DNA of 64,000 bases from Burkholderia anthina (GTDB lineage Bacteria > Pseudomonadota > Gammaproteobacteria > Burkholderiales > Burkholderiaceae), in contig NZ_CM003768.1 of assembly GCF_001547525.1 (NCBI RefSeq), positions 124,001 to 188,000 of the forward strand. The letters are read 5' to 3'. The notes beneath the pieces are model-generated. The model was not told where the DNA came from. It worked only from the letters and a program-made list of their open reading frames with translations, and did no database searches. Position numbers and translations under genes: made by a program. The number at the start of each line of letters is the position of its first letter. The stretch's first letter is position 1. Below are positions 18,081 through 27,300 of this stretch, piece after piece.

Positions 18081-18932
18081 ATGCATAGAGCAACGAAGCT
18101 GGCGCGCATGACGGGCCGTGTTCTGGCGACTTGCCTATTGTTCGCAGCGGTGACAGCCTGTGGTAAATCCGAGCCGATCTACAGCGGGATTTCGGTCATG
18201 GGTCGGAACTATCTGCCGTACAACATGAACGGCTTCACCATCACCGATGCTTACGGCAACAAGGCAAGCGGCGGTGGAGACGACCCGCCCGGCGCGGGAG
18301 GGGGCAGCGTCGCGTGCTGCTACACGCTCAAGGGCACCGAATTCACGGTCAAATGGAAGTACTACGACGCAGATCGATGGACGATGGACGACTCGCACGC
18401 GCAGCAAGTCGAGACCAAGATCGTGATGCCGAAGTCGGCCGTTCCCGATAAAGTCGGCAGCCGTATTCTCGAAGTTCATTTCTATCCGGATCGTCACGTC
18501 GAGTTTCAGTTCCCCGGCGAGCTTCTGGATGAATCACGCATTCCGGTTGTGGACGTTTCGCGATGGATGGCGACGCACTATCAGGAGCAACTGGACAAGA
18601 AATTCGACGATACGGACGGGCAGTCGCATCGGCGCATCGCTTGCGTTGTTGCCGGTGCGTGGCTGAAATACCGTCTGACCGATCGGGATGATCTTGAGCA
18701 GTATACGTATTACGCGTTGCTCGTGAATAGCCGGTTCGATGCACATCCTGAGGTTCAGCGCATCCTGCAAACGGCAGCCGGTAAGCCGGGAATGTTCGCG
18801 AAATCAATGCAATCGCTGCCGAAGCCCGTGTTGTCCTTGCTGTCGAACGAGGCGTTCGAAGCAGCGACAGTGCCGGCGATATCCGATGGTTTGCTGCCGC
18901 CGCCGCGTGCAGAGGATGCGCTGCACGGGTAA
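18081..18932 (+). CDS. DUF3304 lipoprotein, predicted immunity protein, copy 2
   Basis: A 283-residue paralogue of the flanking lipoproteins, with start M-H-R-A-T-K, lipobox V-T-A-C and then the shared G-K-S-E-P motif. The C-C pair, F-Y-P-D-R-H-V-E-F-Q-F-P and L-L-P-P-P-R motifs are retained. It is the most divergent of the three, with an altered acidic stretch (D-R-W-T-M-D-D-S) where copies 1 and 3 have D-Q-W-H-K-G. The leader AAGGGAAACATC before its ATG is nearly identical to that of copy 3. It is probably an immunity variant against a related toxin. A 159-bp gap separates it from copy 1. Confidence 0.78.
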   Translation: MHRATKLARMTGRVLATCLLFAAVTACGKSEPIYSGISVMGRNYLPYNMNGFTITDAYGNKASGGGDDPPGAGGGSVACCYTLKGTEFTVKWKYYDADRWTMDDSHAQQVETKIVMPKSAVPDKVGSRILEVHFYPDRHVEFQFPGELLDESRIPVVDVSRWMATHYQEQLDKKFDDTDGQSHRRIACVVAGAWLKYRLTDRDDLEQYTYYALLVNSRFDAHPEVQRILQTAAGKPGMFAKSMQSLPKPVLSLLSNEAFEAATVPAISDGLLPPPRAEDALHG

Positions 18933-19133
18933 TCATATCGGGTACGTGTCGGATTCGATTTGCGGTGCACACGAGTGGGATTGAGGAAACGTGGACAGCT
19001 TCGGCAGCGGGATGCGCGATGAGGAAAATAGGCGCGGCGCACTCGGTGGGCATGTCGCCGAAGGCATTCGGATGATTGCGGTTGGCCGATGTTTGCACTG
19101 GTGTGCCGGCCGCGATTCAGAAGGGAAACATCA

Positions 19134-19982
19134 ATGAGTAGAGCAATGAGATTGTCGGGTCTGGTAAGTCGTGTTGTGGCAGGGTGCCTGCTCGTGGTGA
19201 CCGTGACCGCATGTGGGAAGTCGGAGCCGACCTACAGCGGGATTTCGGTCATGGCCCAGAACTACCTGCCCTATAACCTGGACAAATTCACGATCGTCGA
19301 CGCATACGGCAATAAGGCGAGTGGCGGTGGCGACAGTATGCCGGGCGGCGGCGGTGGCGTGACCTGCTGCTATCAGCTCAAGGGGACCGAGTTTACGGTC
19401 AAGTGGGACTATTACGACGTTGATCAGTGGCATAAAGGCGACGAGCAGACGTTTCATGCCGAAGCAAAGGTTACGTTGCCACCATCAAAAGTGCCCGAGA
19501 AAGTCGGTACTCGAATTGTCGCGGTTCATTTTTATCCGGATCGTCACGTCGAGCTTCAGTTTCCCGCTGCACCAGCGGACGACTCACGCATTCCGATGAT
19601 TGACGTGTCTCGCTGGATATCGAGTCATTACCAGACGCAACTGAACAGACGCTACGATGAGCGTGAGGACCAGCAATATCGTCGCATCGCGCGCATTGTC
19701 GCTGCGGCCTGGCTCAAATACCGGCTCAACGACCTCGACGATCTCGAACAATACGCGTATTTCGTTCTGCTCGTTAATAACAGGTTCGACGCTCATCCGG
19801 CCGTACAGCAGATCCTGAAAGCGGCCAGCGGCAAGCCCGGCGCGTTCGCGAAGTCGATGCAATCACTGCCGAACGGTGTTCTGTCCGAGCTGAAACGCAA
19901 TAAATTCGAAGCAGTGGCGGTACCCGCCATTCCCACCGGTCTGTTGCCGCCGCCGCGCGTAGAGGAGAAACAGCATGGCTGA
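19134..19982 (+). CDS. DUF3304 lipoprotein, predicted immunity protein, copy 3
   Basis: A 282-residue lipoprotein (start M-S-R-A-M-R-L, lipobox V-T-A-C). It is closest to copy 1 across D-V-D-Q-W-H-K-G and R-R-Y-D-E-R-E-D-Q-Q. It lies directly upstream of the DUF2235 gene, and the two reading frames overlap by 8 bp. That coupling makes it the likeliest cognate immunity protein. AAGGGAAACATCA precedes the ATG. It acts, by inference, as an outer- or inner-membrane-anchored inhibitor in the periplasm. Confidence 0.82.
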   Translation: MSRAMRLSGLVSRVVAGCLLVVTVTACGKSEPTYSGISVMAQNYLPYNLDKFTIVDAYGNKASGGGDSMPGGGGGVTCCYQLKGTEFTVKWDYYDVDQWHKGDEQTFHAEAKVTLPPSKVPEKVGTRIVAVHFYPDRHVELQFPAAPADDSRIPMIDVSRWISSHYQTQLNRRYDEREDQQYRRIARIVAAAWLKYRLNDLDDLEQYAYFVLLVNNRFDAHPAVQQILKAASGKPGAFAKSMQSLPNGVLSELKRNKFEAVAVPAIPTGLLPPPRVEEKQHG

Positions 19983-22257
19983 GAGAATCAAGCTCGACCC
20001 GGACGACGCGACGCCGGCGTCGGTGTATGTTGCGCTTGCTCGTCAGAATGCGGACGCGTATCCGAAGGCTGATTGCATGCCGTGCGGGGCGACGATCCGC
20101 ATTGGATTTTTCTTCGATGCCTTTGGTCGCAATCGCGACATCGATGATGCCTCAAGTTCTCAGTATTCGAACATCGCGCGACTCTGGGAAGCGCATCGTG
20201 AAATGAAGGACGAGAGGCGGCCCGCGAATCAGTTCTGGTATCGCTACTACTACTCGGGGCTGGGTACGCCGTTGAACGACGACAGCAATTCCGACGCGCT
20301 CAAGAACATGGGGAAGGCTGCCATCGTGGCAGGTGCCAAAAAGGCCGCGAGTGCTGCAATATCCGTCGGCGAGTCGTTCGCGCGCGTCAATGCGCCGATC
20401 AAACAGGCGGATATGAAAAAGCGCGTCGACAATGTGACGAAGCAGATCCTTGCGGGGGATTTTTCACTTCGGCCGGTCGAGAAGGCATTCGAGGACTTAC
20501 GACGGGATATCGAGCGCATTCCCGCTCAGGCCCGGCGCATCACGAACGTGCTGAATGCATCGCCTGAGCGGATTTGGGAGCGAACCAAGGCGACTGGCAG
20601 GTTGCTGTGGCGCAATACCAAGAACGACGTCAAGACCAACATCAGGGGTAATCCGATGAAGACGGCGTGGGCGGTTGCACGTGGTCTTTTCGTTGGGCTG
20701 GTGATGGAGAATGTGCCAATTGCTCGAGACAACGCCGTGATGGCCGAGGCCTTCGGAACGGGTGTCGATACTCGACTGATCGCGGCGAAAGACCAGTTCG
20801 AGGCGGCTTACCATGAAGTGAAAGGCAAGATGCAGAAGATTCGCGTCATCGAGGTGTCGGTGTTCGGCGCGGATCGAGGCTGTGTATTGGCCCGGGCTTT
20901 CGTCAACGATCTGGCGGAGAAGTATAAGCGAAGAAACGATACTGATCTTGCAATCGACGGCGTTCCGATCCAGATCAAGTTCGTCGGCTTGCTTGACGCT
21001 GTTTCTTCGATCATGTCGGAAGAGGCCGGTGAACTGATCGGCATGGTGCCGTATTTGGGCCTGATCAAAACCAGTTACAAGGATCGCAAGCTTTCCATCC
21101 CCCCAAGCGTGCAGCATTGCGTCCACTTCGCGGCCGCCCACGAAATGCGCTTTTACCAGCGCCTTGATAGTCTTGAAAAGACTCGGGGGGCCCAGTTCCT
21201 CTACCCTGGAACGAGTTGCGACGTCGTGGGGGGCGCGCCAACCGGTTCGCTTGGCGTGAATGCGGAACTGATGAGGGTGCCGCTGCAAGACATGTTGCTG
21301 CAAGCGTTGAAGGCAGGGGCGGCCATGGATACGATGGAGGACATGTACCTCCATAAGCGGAAGACCTTCGACAAGTTTTCGATTGCCAAACCCATTATCG
21401 GAAATGGCAAGCAATACCGCATCCGGCAACTCGTCAATGCGTACACGGCACTCGTTCCCTATAGAGCCGGCCTCGACCTCGTCGCACATTCGAAAATCTT
21501 CCTGCGCTGGATCGCAGTCCGCTACCAGGACCCCGCGTTCCAGCGAACGATGTCCGACCCGGTCGCCGACTGGAAGCGCAACATGGCCGACGCCGACCTG
21601 CAGCGCAAGACGACGAAGTCCCAGCTCGATTGGGAACTGCAGCGGCAGGGCATCAACATGAGCATGCTGGCCAGTCGCAGTCCGGCCGATCAGGCGACGT
21701 TACGGGGGATGAAGGCGGCCAGCGATGCGGCACAGAAGCGCTACGAGAAGTTGATCGCGGAAGCGCCGAAGGATTACACGACTGTGTGGGAGCGCCTTCA
21801 CAAGGAGTCGGAAAAGATGCTACGCAGAGCGTCCTACCAGGAAGGCCTGAAGAAATCCGCGGAGCAACTCCGCAACATGCCCGATTCATGGGATTCGAAC
21901 AACAAGGCAAGCGCGGAGGCCGTCGAAGCAGCCATGCTGCCTGAACCGCAGATGGAACTCGTATCGGCCTGGAAAGAAGGGATCGAGGGCAAGCATCCGT
22001 TGCCGCCGGACGTGATGGCGCTGTTCGACATGCTCGTTCACGACACGTTGCTGACGAGCTGGCAAGACCATGTGCTCGCTCCGTCGCTGTACTTCCGGAC
22101 ACGGGACAAAGACGAGTTCGGCTCGTCCGATCTTGCCAAGGAGGCGGCCCAGCGCAAGAAAGACGATCGCGTCGCCGCACGCATCGACCAAGCTGCCAAG
22201 CAGAGCCAGGAATGGGCGAAAAGCTATAAGGGGGGCGCGACGCCTCCCGTTCACTGA
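19975..22257 (+). CDS. DUF2235 (Tle-type) T6SS effector with non-canonical nucleophile
   Basis: A 760-residue protein resembling the alpha/beta-hydrolase domain of Tle1-type phospholipase effectors. It has F-F-F-D at residues 45-48, a nucleophile-elbow-like V-F-G-A-D-R-G followed by L-A-R-A-F, F-V-G-L-L-D at 336-341, and P-G-T-S-C-D-V-V-G-G near 411-420. The expected serine nucleophile is Asp300, the histidine of the usual H-S-D-V-G-G-G motif is absent (T-S-C-D), and I found no G-x-S-x-G anywhere. Between the F-F-F-D motif and the elbow are helical insertions with hydrophobic segments; the C-terminal ~250 residues are charged and helical. No signal peptide is seen. It is probably VgrG cargo loaded by the DUF4123 protein. 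It could be an active Asp-nucleophile enzyme or a degenerate one. Confidence 0.8.
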   Translation: MAERIKLDPDDATPASVYVALARQNADAYPKADCMPCGATIRIGFFFDAFGRNRDIDDASSSQYSNIARLWEAHREMKDERRPANQFWYRYYYSGLGTPLNDDSNSDALKNMGKAAIVAGAKKAASAAISVGESFARVNAPIKQADMKKRVDNVTKQILAGDFSLRPVEKAFEDLRRDIERIPAQARRITNVLNASPERIWERTKATGRLLWRNTKNDVKTNIRGNPMKTAWAVARGLFVGLVMENVPIARDNAVMAEAFGTGVDTRLIAAKDQFEAAYHEVKGKMQKIRVIEVSVFGADRGCVLARAFVNDLAEKYKRRNDTDLAIDGVPIQIKFVGLLDAVSSIMSEEAGELIGMVPYLGLIKTSYKDRKLSIPPSVQHCVHFAAAHEMRFYQRLDSLEKTRGAQFLYPGTSCDVVGGAPTGSLGVNAELMRVPLQDMLLQALKAGAAMDTMEDMYLHKRKTFDKFSIAKPIIGNGKQYRIRQLVNAYTALVPYRAGLDLVAHSKIFLRWIAVRYQDPAFQRTMSDPVADWKRNMADADLQRKTTKSQLDWELQRQGINMSMLASRSPADQATLRGMKAASDAAQKRYEKLIAEAPKDYTTVWERLHKESEKMLRRASYQEGLKKSAEQLRNMPDSWDSNNKASAEAVEAAMLPEPQMELVSAWKEGIEGKHPLPPDVMALFDMLVHDTLLTSWQDHVLAPSLYFRTRDKDEFGSSDLAKEAAQRKKDDRVAARIDQAAKQSQEWAKSYKGGATPPVH

Positions 22258-22277
22258 CAATCGGCCGCCGCTCATGC

Positions 22278-22310
22278 AAAACGGGCGGTGACATGCCTGC
22301 CACCGCCCGT
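22278..22310 (-). terminator. Terminator between the effector and ompA-like genes
   Basis: ACGGGCGGTG and CACCGCCCGT form a perfect 10-bp stem with a 10-nt loop in the 98-bp convergent gap. Read on the minus strand the stem is followed by TTT, so it best serves the OmpA-domain gene. It may also slow plus-strand transcription. Confidence 0.7.
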
Positions 22311-22355
22311 CGTGTGCCGCGCCGCTTCGCAACGGAGCGGCCGGCCGATCCGCTG

Positions 22356-23306
22356 TTACTGCCCCACCCGGAACTCGATCCGCCGATTCCTCGCCCTGCC
22401 ATCCGCCGTATCGTTCGGCGCGATCGGCTGATCCGGCCCGACCCCCGTCGTCGTCATCTGCTGCGGCGGAATGCTCTTCGTGATCAGATACCCCTTCACC
22501 GCGTCCGCGCGCGCCTGGCTCAGCGCGATGTTCGACGTCCGGTTCCCCGAGTTGTCGGTGTGGCCGATGATGTCGACCGTGCGGTTCTGCATCTTCGCGA
22601 GCGCGGCCGCCATCTGGTCGAGGATCAGCTTGCCCTGCGGCGTCAGCGTCGCGCTGCCGGTCTCGAACTCGATCGTCCGGTTCGCGAGCGTCTGGTCGAG
22701 CACGCCCTGTTCGGACGCCGACACGCGCAGCCCGTTCTTGATCGTGTACGTCGGGTTCAGCGTGTTCGCCATGTCGCTCGCGAGTTGCTGGCGCTGCGCC
22801 TCGTTGTGCACCTCGCCCTTCATCTCGATCTGCGTGCCGTTGATCTTCAACTGGCCCTTGCTGATCTGCTTGAGCTGCGCGCCGAGCAGCTTCTGCACGT
22901 TCGCGCTCCAGTTCGGCGGCGTCGCGACGTCGCCCACCTCGATCTGGTCGACGACGTTCGTCGCGCCGTAGGTGTCGCGCAGCTTCTGCAGCACGGCCGC
23001 CTTGGTCGCCTCGTCGGGCACCTTGCCGCCCACCACCACCTGGCCGGGCGTCGCGTTCGCGGGCGGCGGCGCGATCGTGGCGGCGGTGCCGTGCACCACC
23101 GTGCCGGACGCGCCGCCGGCGTTCGGACTGGCCTGCGGCAGCGCGGTCGTCGCGACCGTGCCGTTGCCGACCGGCGTGACGGTCGCGCCGGTGTTCTGCG
23201 CGAAGGCCGCGCCGCTCGCGACGAGGCCGGCGGCGAACAGTGCGGCGAGGGCGGGCGAGACGGCGGCTGAAAGACGCGCGCGCCGGGCCTGAATCGTGCG
23301 ATGCAT
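22356..23306 (-). CDS. T6SS-associated OmpA-domain protein
   Basis: A 316-residue protein with a signal peptide ending near A-F-A-Q, then a Thr/Pro/Ala linker. A middle region has two BON-like stretches (V-V-V-G-G-K-V-P-D-E-A-T and I-E-M-K-G-E-V-H-N-E). The C-terminal OmpA/MotB domain has I-I-G-H-T-D-N-S-G-N and R-A-R-N-R-R-I-E-F. OmpA domains bind peptidoglycan, so the protein probably anchors or positions the T6SS membrane complex, like TagL or SciZ. It is the last gene of the minus-strand tssM-tagF-ompA unit, with its start 5 bp after the tagF stop. Confidence 0.88.
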   Translation of the reverse strand: MHRTIQARRARLSAAVSPALAALFAAGLVASGAAFAQNTGATVTPVGNGTVATTALPQASPNAGGASGTVVHGTAATIAPPPANATPGQVVVGGKVPDEATKAAVLQKLRDTYGATNVVDQIEVGDVATPPNWSANVQKLLGAQLKQISKGQLKINGTQIEMKGEVHNEAQRQQLASDMANTLNPTYTIKNGLRVSASEQGVLDQTLANRTIEFETGSATLTPQGKLILDQMAAALAKMQNRTVDIIGHTDNSGNRTSNIALSQARADAVKGYLITKSIPPQQMTTTGVGPDQPIAPNDTADGRARNRRIEFRVGQ

Positions 23307-23310
23307 GCCG

Positions 23311-24300
23311 TCAGCCTCCGATGAACGCTTCGCGGAACGCGTCGATGGCGACGCGCAGCGAGAGTTGCGGTTGGTCGAGGTAGCTGACGAGCTTGCTGAT
23401 CTGGTGATCGTTTTGCGCATGGGCGTCGATCCACTCGGGATCGTCGATGTCGATGTTGTGGGCGGCGTAGGTCTGCGGGTCGACGACGCTCAGCAGCGTC
23501 TTCGCCGACGCGCCGTTGAAGCCGATGATCAGCCGTTCGCGTTCGGCGATCGTGCCGATGAAGATCGCGAGCTCGAAGTCGGCCTGCGCGACGAACGGCG
23601 CGATCAGCTCGAGCCAGAACGCGGCGACGAGGCTGCGGTAGAACGGATCGACCGGCAGCGGCAGCGTGAGGCCGCGTTCGATGTGCGACGAGCCGCTCTG
23701 CATCACCGGCCGCAGCAGCGAGCCGAGCGCGAGCATCGCGCCGCGCAACCGCACCGGGTGACCGCTTTCGAGCAGCATCTGCTGCAGGCCGTACAGCGAC
23801 TGGTGTTCGACGAAATCGTTGAAGGTGCCGTCATGCGACGTGCCGGGCCCGCCGATGTCGATCGGCACCTGCGTGTCGCCGAGCGCCTGCAGCGCGCCGG
23901 GCGGCTCGTCCTTGCCGAGCAGCGGCGGGATCTGCGCGGCGACGCGCGACCACAGCCGCGCGAACGCGAGCGGGCTGCGCGCGAGGAACGCGAGCGGCCG
24001 GTCGACCTCCAGCGCGGTGGCGCCGAGGAACGGGAAGCGGCGCATCGACACGTCGTGGCTCGCGACCATGTGGCCCGCGATCGCGAGCTTGCTGCGCGAG
24101 CCGAGGAACGCGAAATGCATCGGCTTCGCGTCCTCGTAGACGATCTTCCAGCGCGGATCTTCCGCGAGCAGCTCCAGCGCCTGCGCGATCCAGCGATCGA
24201 GCGTCTGCAGCAACTGCGGATTGTGCGCGCTCTTCACGAAGTCGCCGCGCGACGGAATCTTGCCGAAGTAGGCGATTTGCGCCTGTACGGTTTGCGTCAT
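23311..24300 (-). CDS. tagF: T6SS-associated protein TagF (ImpM family)
   Basis: A 329-residue protein that opens I-A-Y-F-G-K-I-P-S-R-G-D-F-V, the hallmark of TagF/ImpM proteins. In other species TagF is a post-translational repressor that binds Fha or sequesters it. No fha (tagH) or ppkA/pppA gene is seen in this window, so its partner here is uncertain. The start overlaps the tssM stop (ATGA). Confidence 0.92.
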   Translation of the reverse strand: MTQTVQAQIAYFGKIPSRGDFVKSAHNPQLLQTLDRWIAQALELLAEDPRWKIVYEDAKPMHFAFLGSRSKLAIAGHMVASHDVSMRRFPFLGATALEVDRPLAFLARSPLAFARLWSRVAAQIPPLLGKDEPPGALQALGDTQVPIDIGGPGTSHDGTFNDFVEHQSLYGLQQMLLESGHPVRLRGAMLALGSLLRPVMQSGSSHIERGLTLPLPVDPFYRSLVAAFWLELIAPFVAQADFELAIFIGTIAERERLIIGFNGASAKTLLSVVDPQTYAAHNIDIDDPEWIDAHAQNDHQISKLVSYLDQPQLSLRVAIDAFREAFIGG

Positions 24301-27300
24301 TGCGCCCTCTGTGCATTCGTTGCGTTGGCGGCCGCGACGGCCGGCGCGGCGCCCGGCGTGCCGGCGCCGGCTTGCGTTGCGTTCTGCGCGGCGCCCGCGC
24401 TCGCGTCGGCGACCGACGACGGCAGCTGCAGGCCGCGCAGGCTCTGCTGCTGCGGCTGGTCGCCGCCGCCGGCCGACGGCTGCGACGTGCTGATGATGCG
24501 CATCGTCACCGACACGTTCACGCTGCCCTGCGCCCACGTCAGGTCGAACGTGCCGTCCGGACGGCGCTTGCGCTGCGCCGAGTTGATCAGCTTCTCGAGA
24601 CCGTAGCGGCCCGGCTCGTTGACGAGCTGCACCGTGCGGCCGTCGAAGGTCGTCGCGGACAGCGTCGCGCCCGGCGAGCCCTGCGGGTTCGGCCACACGA
24701 AGTTGGTCCACTGCGGCGGCGTGTTGCGGTAGCGCAGTTGCTGGCCGTCGATCGCGATCGTGTATTCCGTCGTGCCCGTGCTCGGTTGCGGCAGGATCTG
24801 GAACACGGTCTGCGGCTCGGACGATGCGGCCGCGCTGCCGGCGGCGCCGCCCGCGAGCGGCGCGACCCAGCGTGCGAAGCCGTTCGTGAAGTCCGGCGTG
24901 AGCCCGATGCCCATGTCGCCCCACGTGCGGGCGGCGAGCGTGTCGCCGCGGCGCACCGCGAGCGGCCCGAGCGTCGTGCCGACGAACTTCGCGATCGAGC
25001 CGTCCGGGCCGAACACCTGCGCGATCTCGCCGGCGCCGGCCTCGACCTTCGCGTTCGCCGCGAACGGGTACTTGGTCGCGAGCGAGTTCTGGAACGGCTG
25101 GTAGACCTGCGCGTTCCACACCTTGTTGACTTCGGCGCTGGCCGGCTGGATCACCACCGCGAACGCCTGCATCAGCGGCCGCACCAGCAGCGGGCGCAGC
25201 GACTTGCGTTGCGAATCGGTCAGGCCCGTCAACATCTGCTCGTCGACGAGCTTCAGCGAATCGGCGAGTTCCGAACCGCTGCCGTCGAGCGTCTGCTGCA
25301 TCAGCTGACGCGCGCCCGGCCCCGGGTCACCCTGGTTCTTGATCACGTTGAAGCGCGTGCGGACCTTCGACAGCGACTCCATGTAGCCCTTCAGCATCGA
25401 CGTGCCGTCATGCGTCGCGACGATCCGCGCGAGCCCGACGAACTCCTGGCCGATCGGGCCCATCGGCACCTCGGCCGGATTGCCGTTGATGTCGATGTTG
25501 GCTGCCGCCATCTGGCCGGCCTGCGAGCGCGTGAACAGTTGCTTGACCCAGTTCACGACGCCCGTCTGCGCCTTCTTGATCGCGACGTTCGCGAGCGACG
25601 GGTTGTCCCACGACGTCTGGTCGTACGCGGTCTCGAGGATCTTGCGGATCGGCGAATCCTGCGGGTCGCCCAGGCGGTTCATGCCGTCGACGGCCTGGCC
25701 GAAGCTGGTGAAGCCCTGGACCGCGATGCCCTGCATGAACTTCTGCCAGTGCTGCGCGTACTCGGTCTTGTACATGCCGACGAGCGTCTTCTGGATCTGC
25801 TCGGGGCTGCCCTCGAGCGTCAGGTCGTCCTGCGTCGACGTGTTGAGCACCCAGTCCTTCGCCTGCAGTTCCTTGGTCGCCGCATCGCGGATCGCCGGCT
25901 GCACGTAGTCGAACCACGCTTCGCGCGTGAACGTGCCCGGAATCGCGTAGCTGCCTGCCACGAGACCCTGGTTGCCGTCGCCGACGATGCGCGCGATGGT
26001 CATCGGCGCGAAGCGGGTCGACGCGCGCGCCTTGATTTCCTCGTACACGCGCTGGCGGGCCGGCATGCCGCGCACGACGCGGCGCAGGTTCTCGCGGGTC
26101 TGGTCGACGAGCGCGAGGTTCGCGTCGATCATCGGCCAGTCGTTGTCGTTCACGCGCGACAGGTAGAACGAGATCATGCGCTCGGCGCTCCGGATCATCT
26201 CGTCGCGCGGCATGTTGCCGCGATTCGTCTCGAGCCAGCCGCGCCAGAAGCGGGCGAGCTGGTCGGTCAGGTGCGCCTGTTCGACGTGGCGCTTGTCGGA
26301 CAGCATCAGGTACGTCTTGAGCGCGTTGTACGCGTCCTGCACGTTGGTCGGCGACGCGTCGCTGTAGAGGCCGCCCTGCGGCGCGGCTGCCTGTTGCGGG
26401 GCGGCGGCCGGCGCGGTGCCGGACGCGGCCAGCGCGGCGCCCGCCTGCGGCGCGGCGCCTGCCGCGTTCGTCGAGACCGGCATCGTACCGCCCTGCACGG
26501 CGCCCGATTCGGGCGGGCGCGTCATCGGCACGAGCTGCTCGGGGTGCGCGTTCACGTCCTTCATGAACGACGCGAGGTTCTGCGACACGGGGGCCAGCAG
26601 GATCTGGCGCACGCCGCCGTAGTACTCGGTCAGCAGGTGCTGCTCGAGACGGTCGCCCTGGTACAGGCCGAGCGACACCGACAGCGGCTTGTCGCGGCGG
26701 AACTGTTCGAGCTGCTCGATCCGATCCTCGAGGATGTCCATCGCCTGCAGGCGCGACTGCAGGTCGTTGCGGCCTTGCTGCAAGCGCGTGACGTTGTCGA
26801 GGTCGGCCTGCACGTTCGCGACGAGCTGCTGGTTGCCGATCGTCGACCAGGTCCAGCCGCCCAGCGCGAGCGCGAGCGCCGCGACGAAGCCGAAGAAGGT
26901 CGCGTAGCGCAGCCGCGTCTTGGTCGGGCTCGCGAACTGGCGCACCGTCTGGCGGTCGGCGAAGATCACCTTCGAGAACAGGTCGCGCAGGAAGAAGCCG
27001 TTCTTCGAGAACGCGCTGTGCGGTTTCGGCAGCGCGCTCGCGTCGAGGCCGAAGCGGTGCGCGATGCGCTGCGCGGCCGCGCTGTTGGTTTCGCCTTCCT
27101 GCAGCGCGCTGGTGAAGTAGAAGCCGCGGAAGATCGGCTTGTACTGGAACGGGTTGTTCTCGAACAGCGTCGCGAGGAACGCGCGCAGCGACGGCTTGAT
27201 CGTCGAGAATTCGAGCGGGAAGCTCAACTGGCCCGGCGACAGCTGGTTGCCGCGCGACAGCGACAGTTGCGCGACGCTGATTTCCTTCAGCCCTTCGTAG

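Noticed and set aside
19975..22257. Frameshift as the reason for the odd catalytic motifs in the DUF2235 gene
   Set aside because: The frame is open for 760 codons and family-like sequence continues on both sides of the changed residues without a shift.
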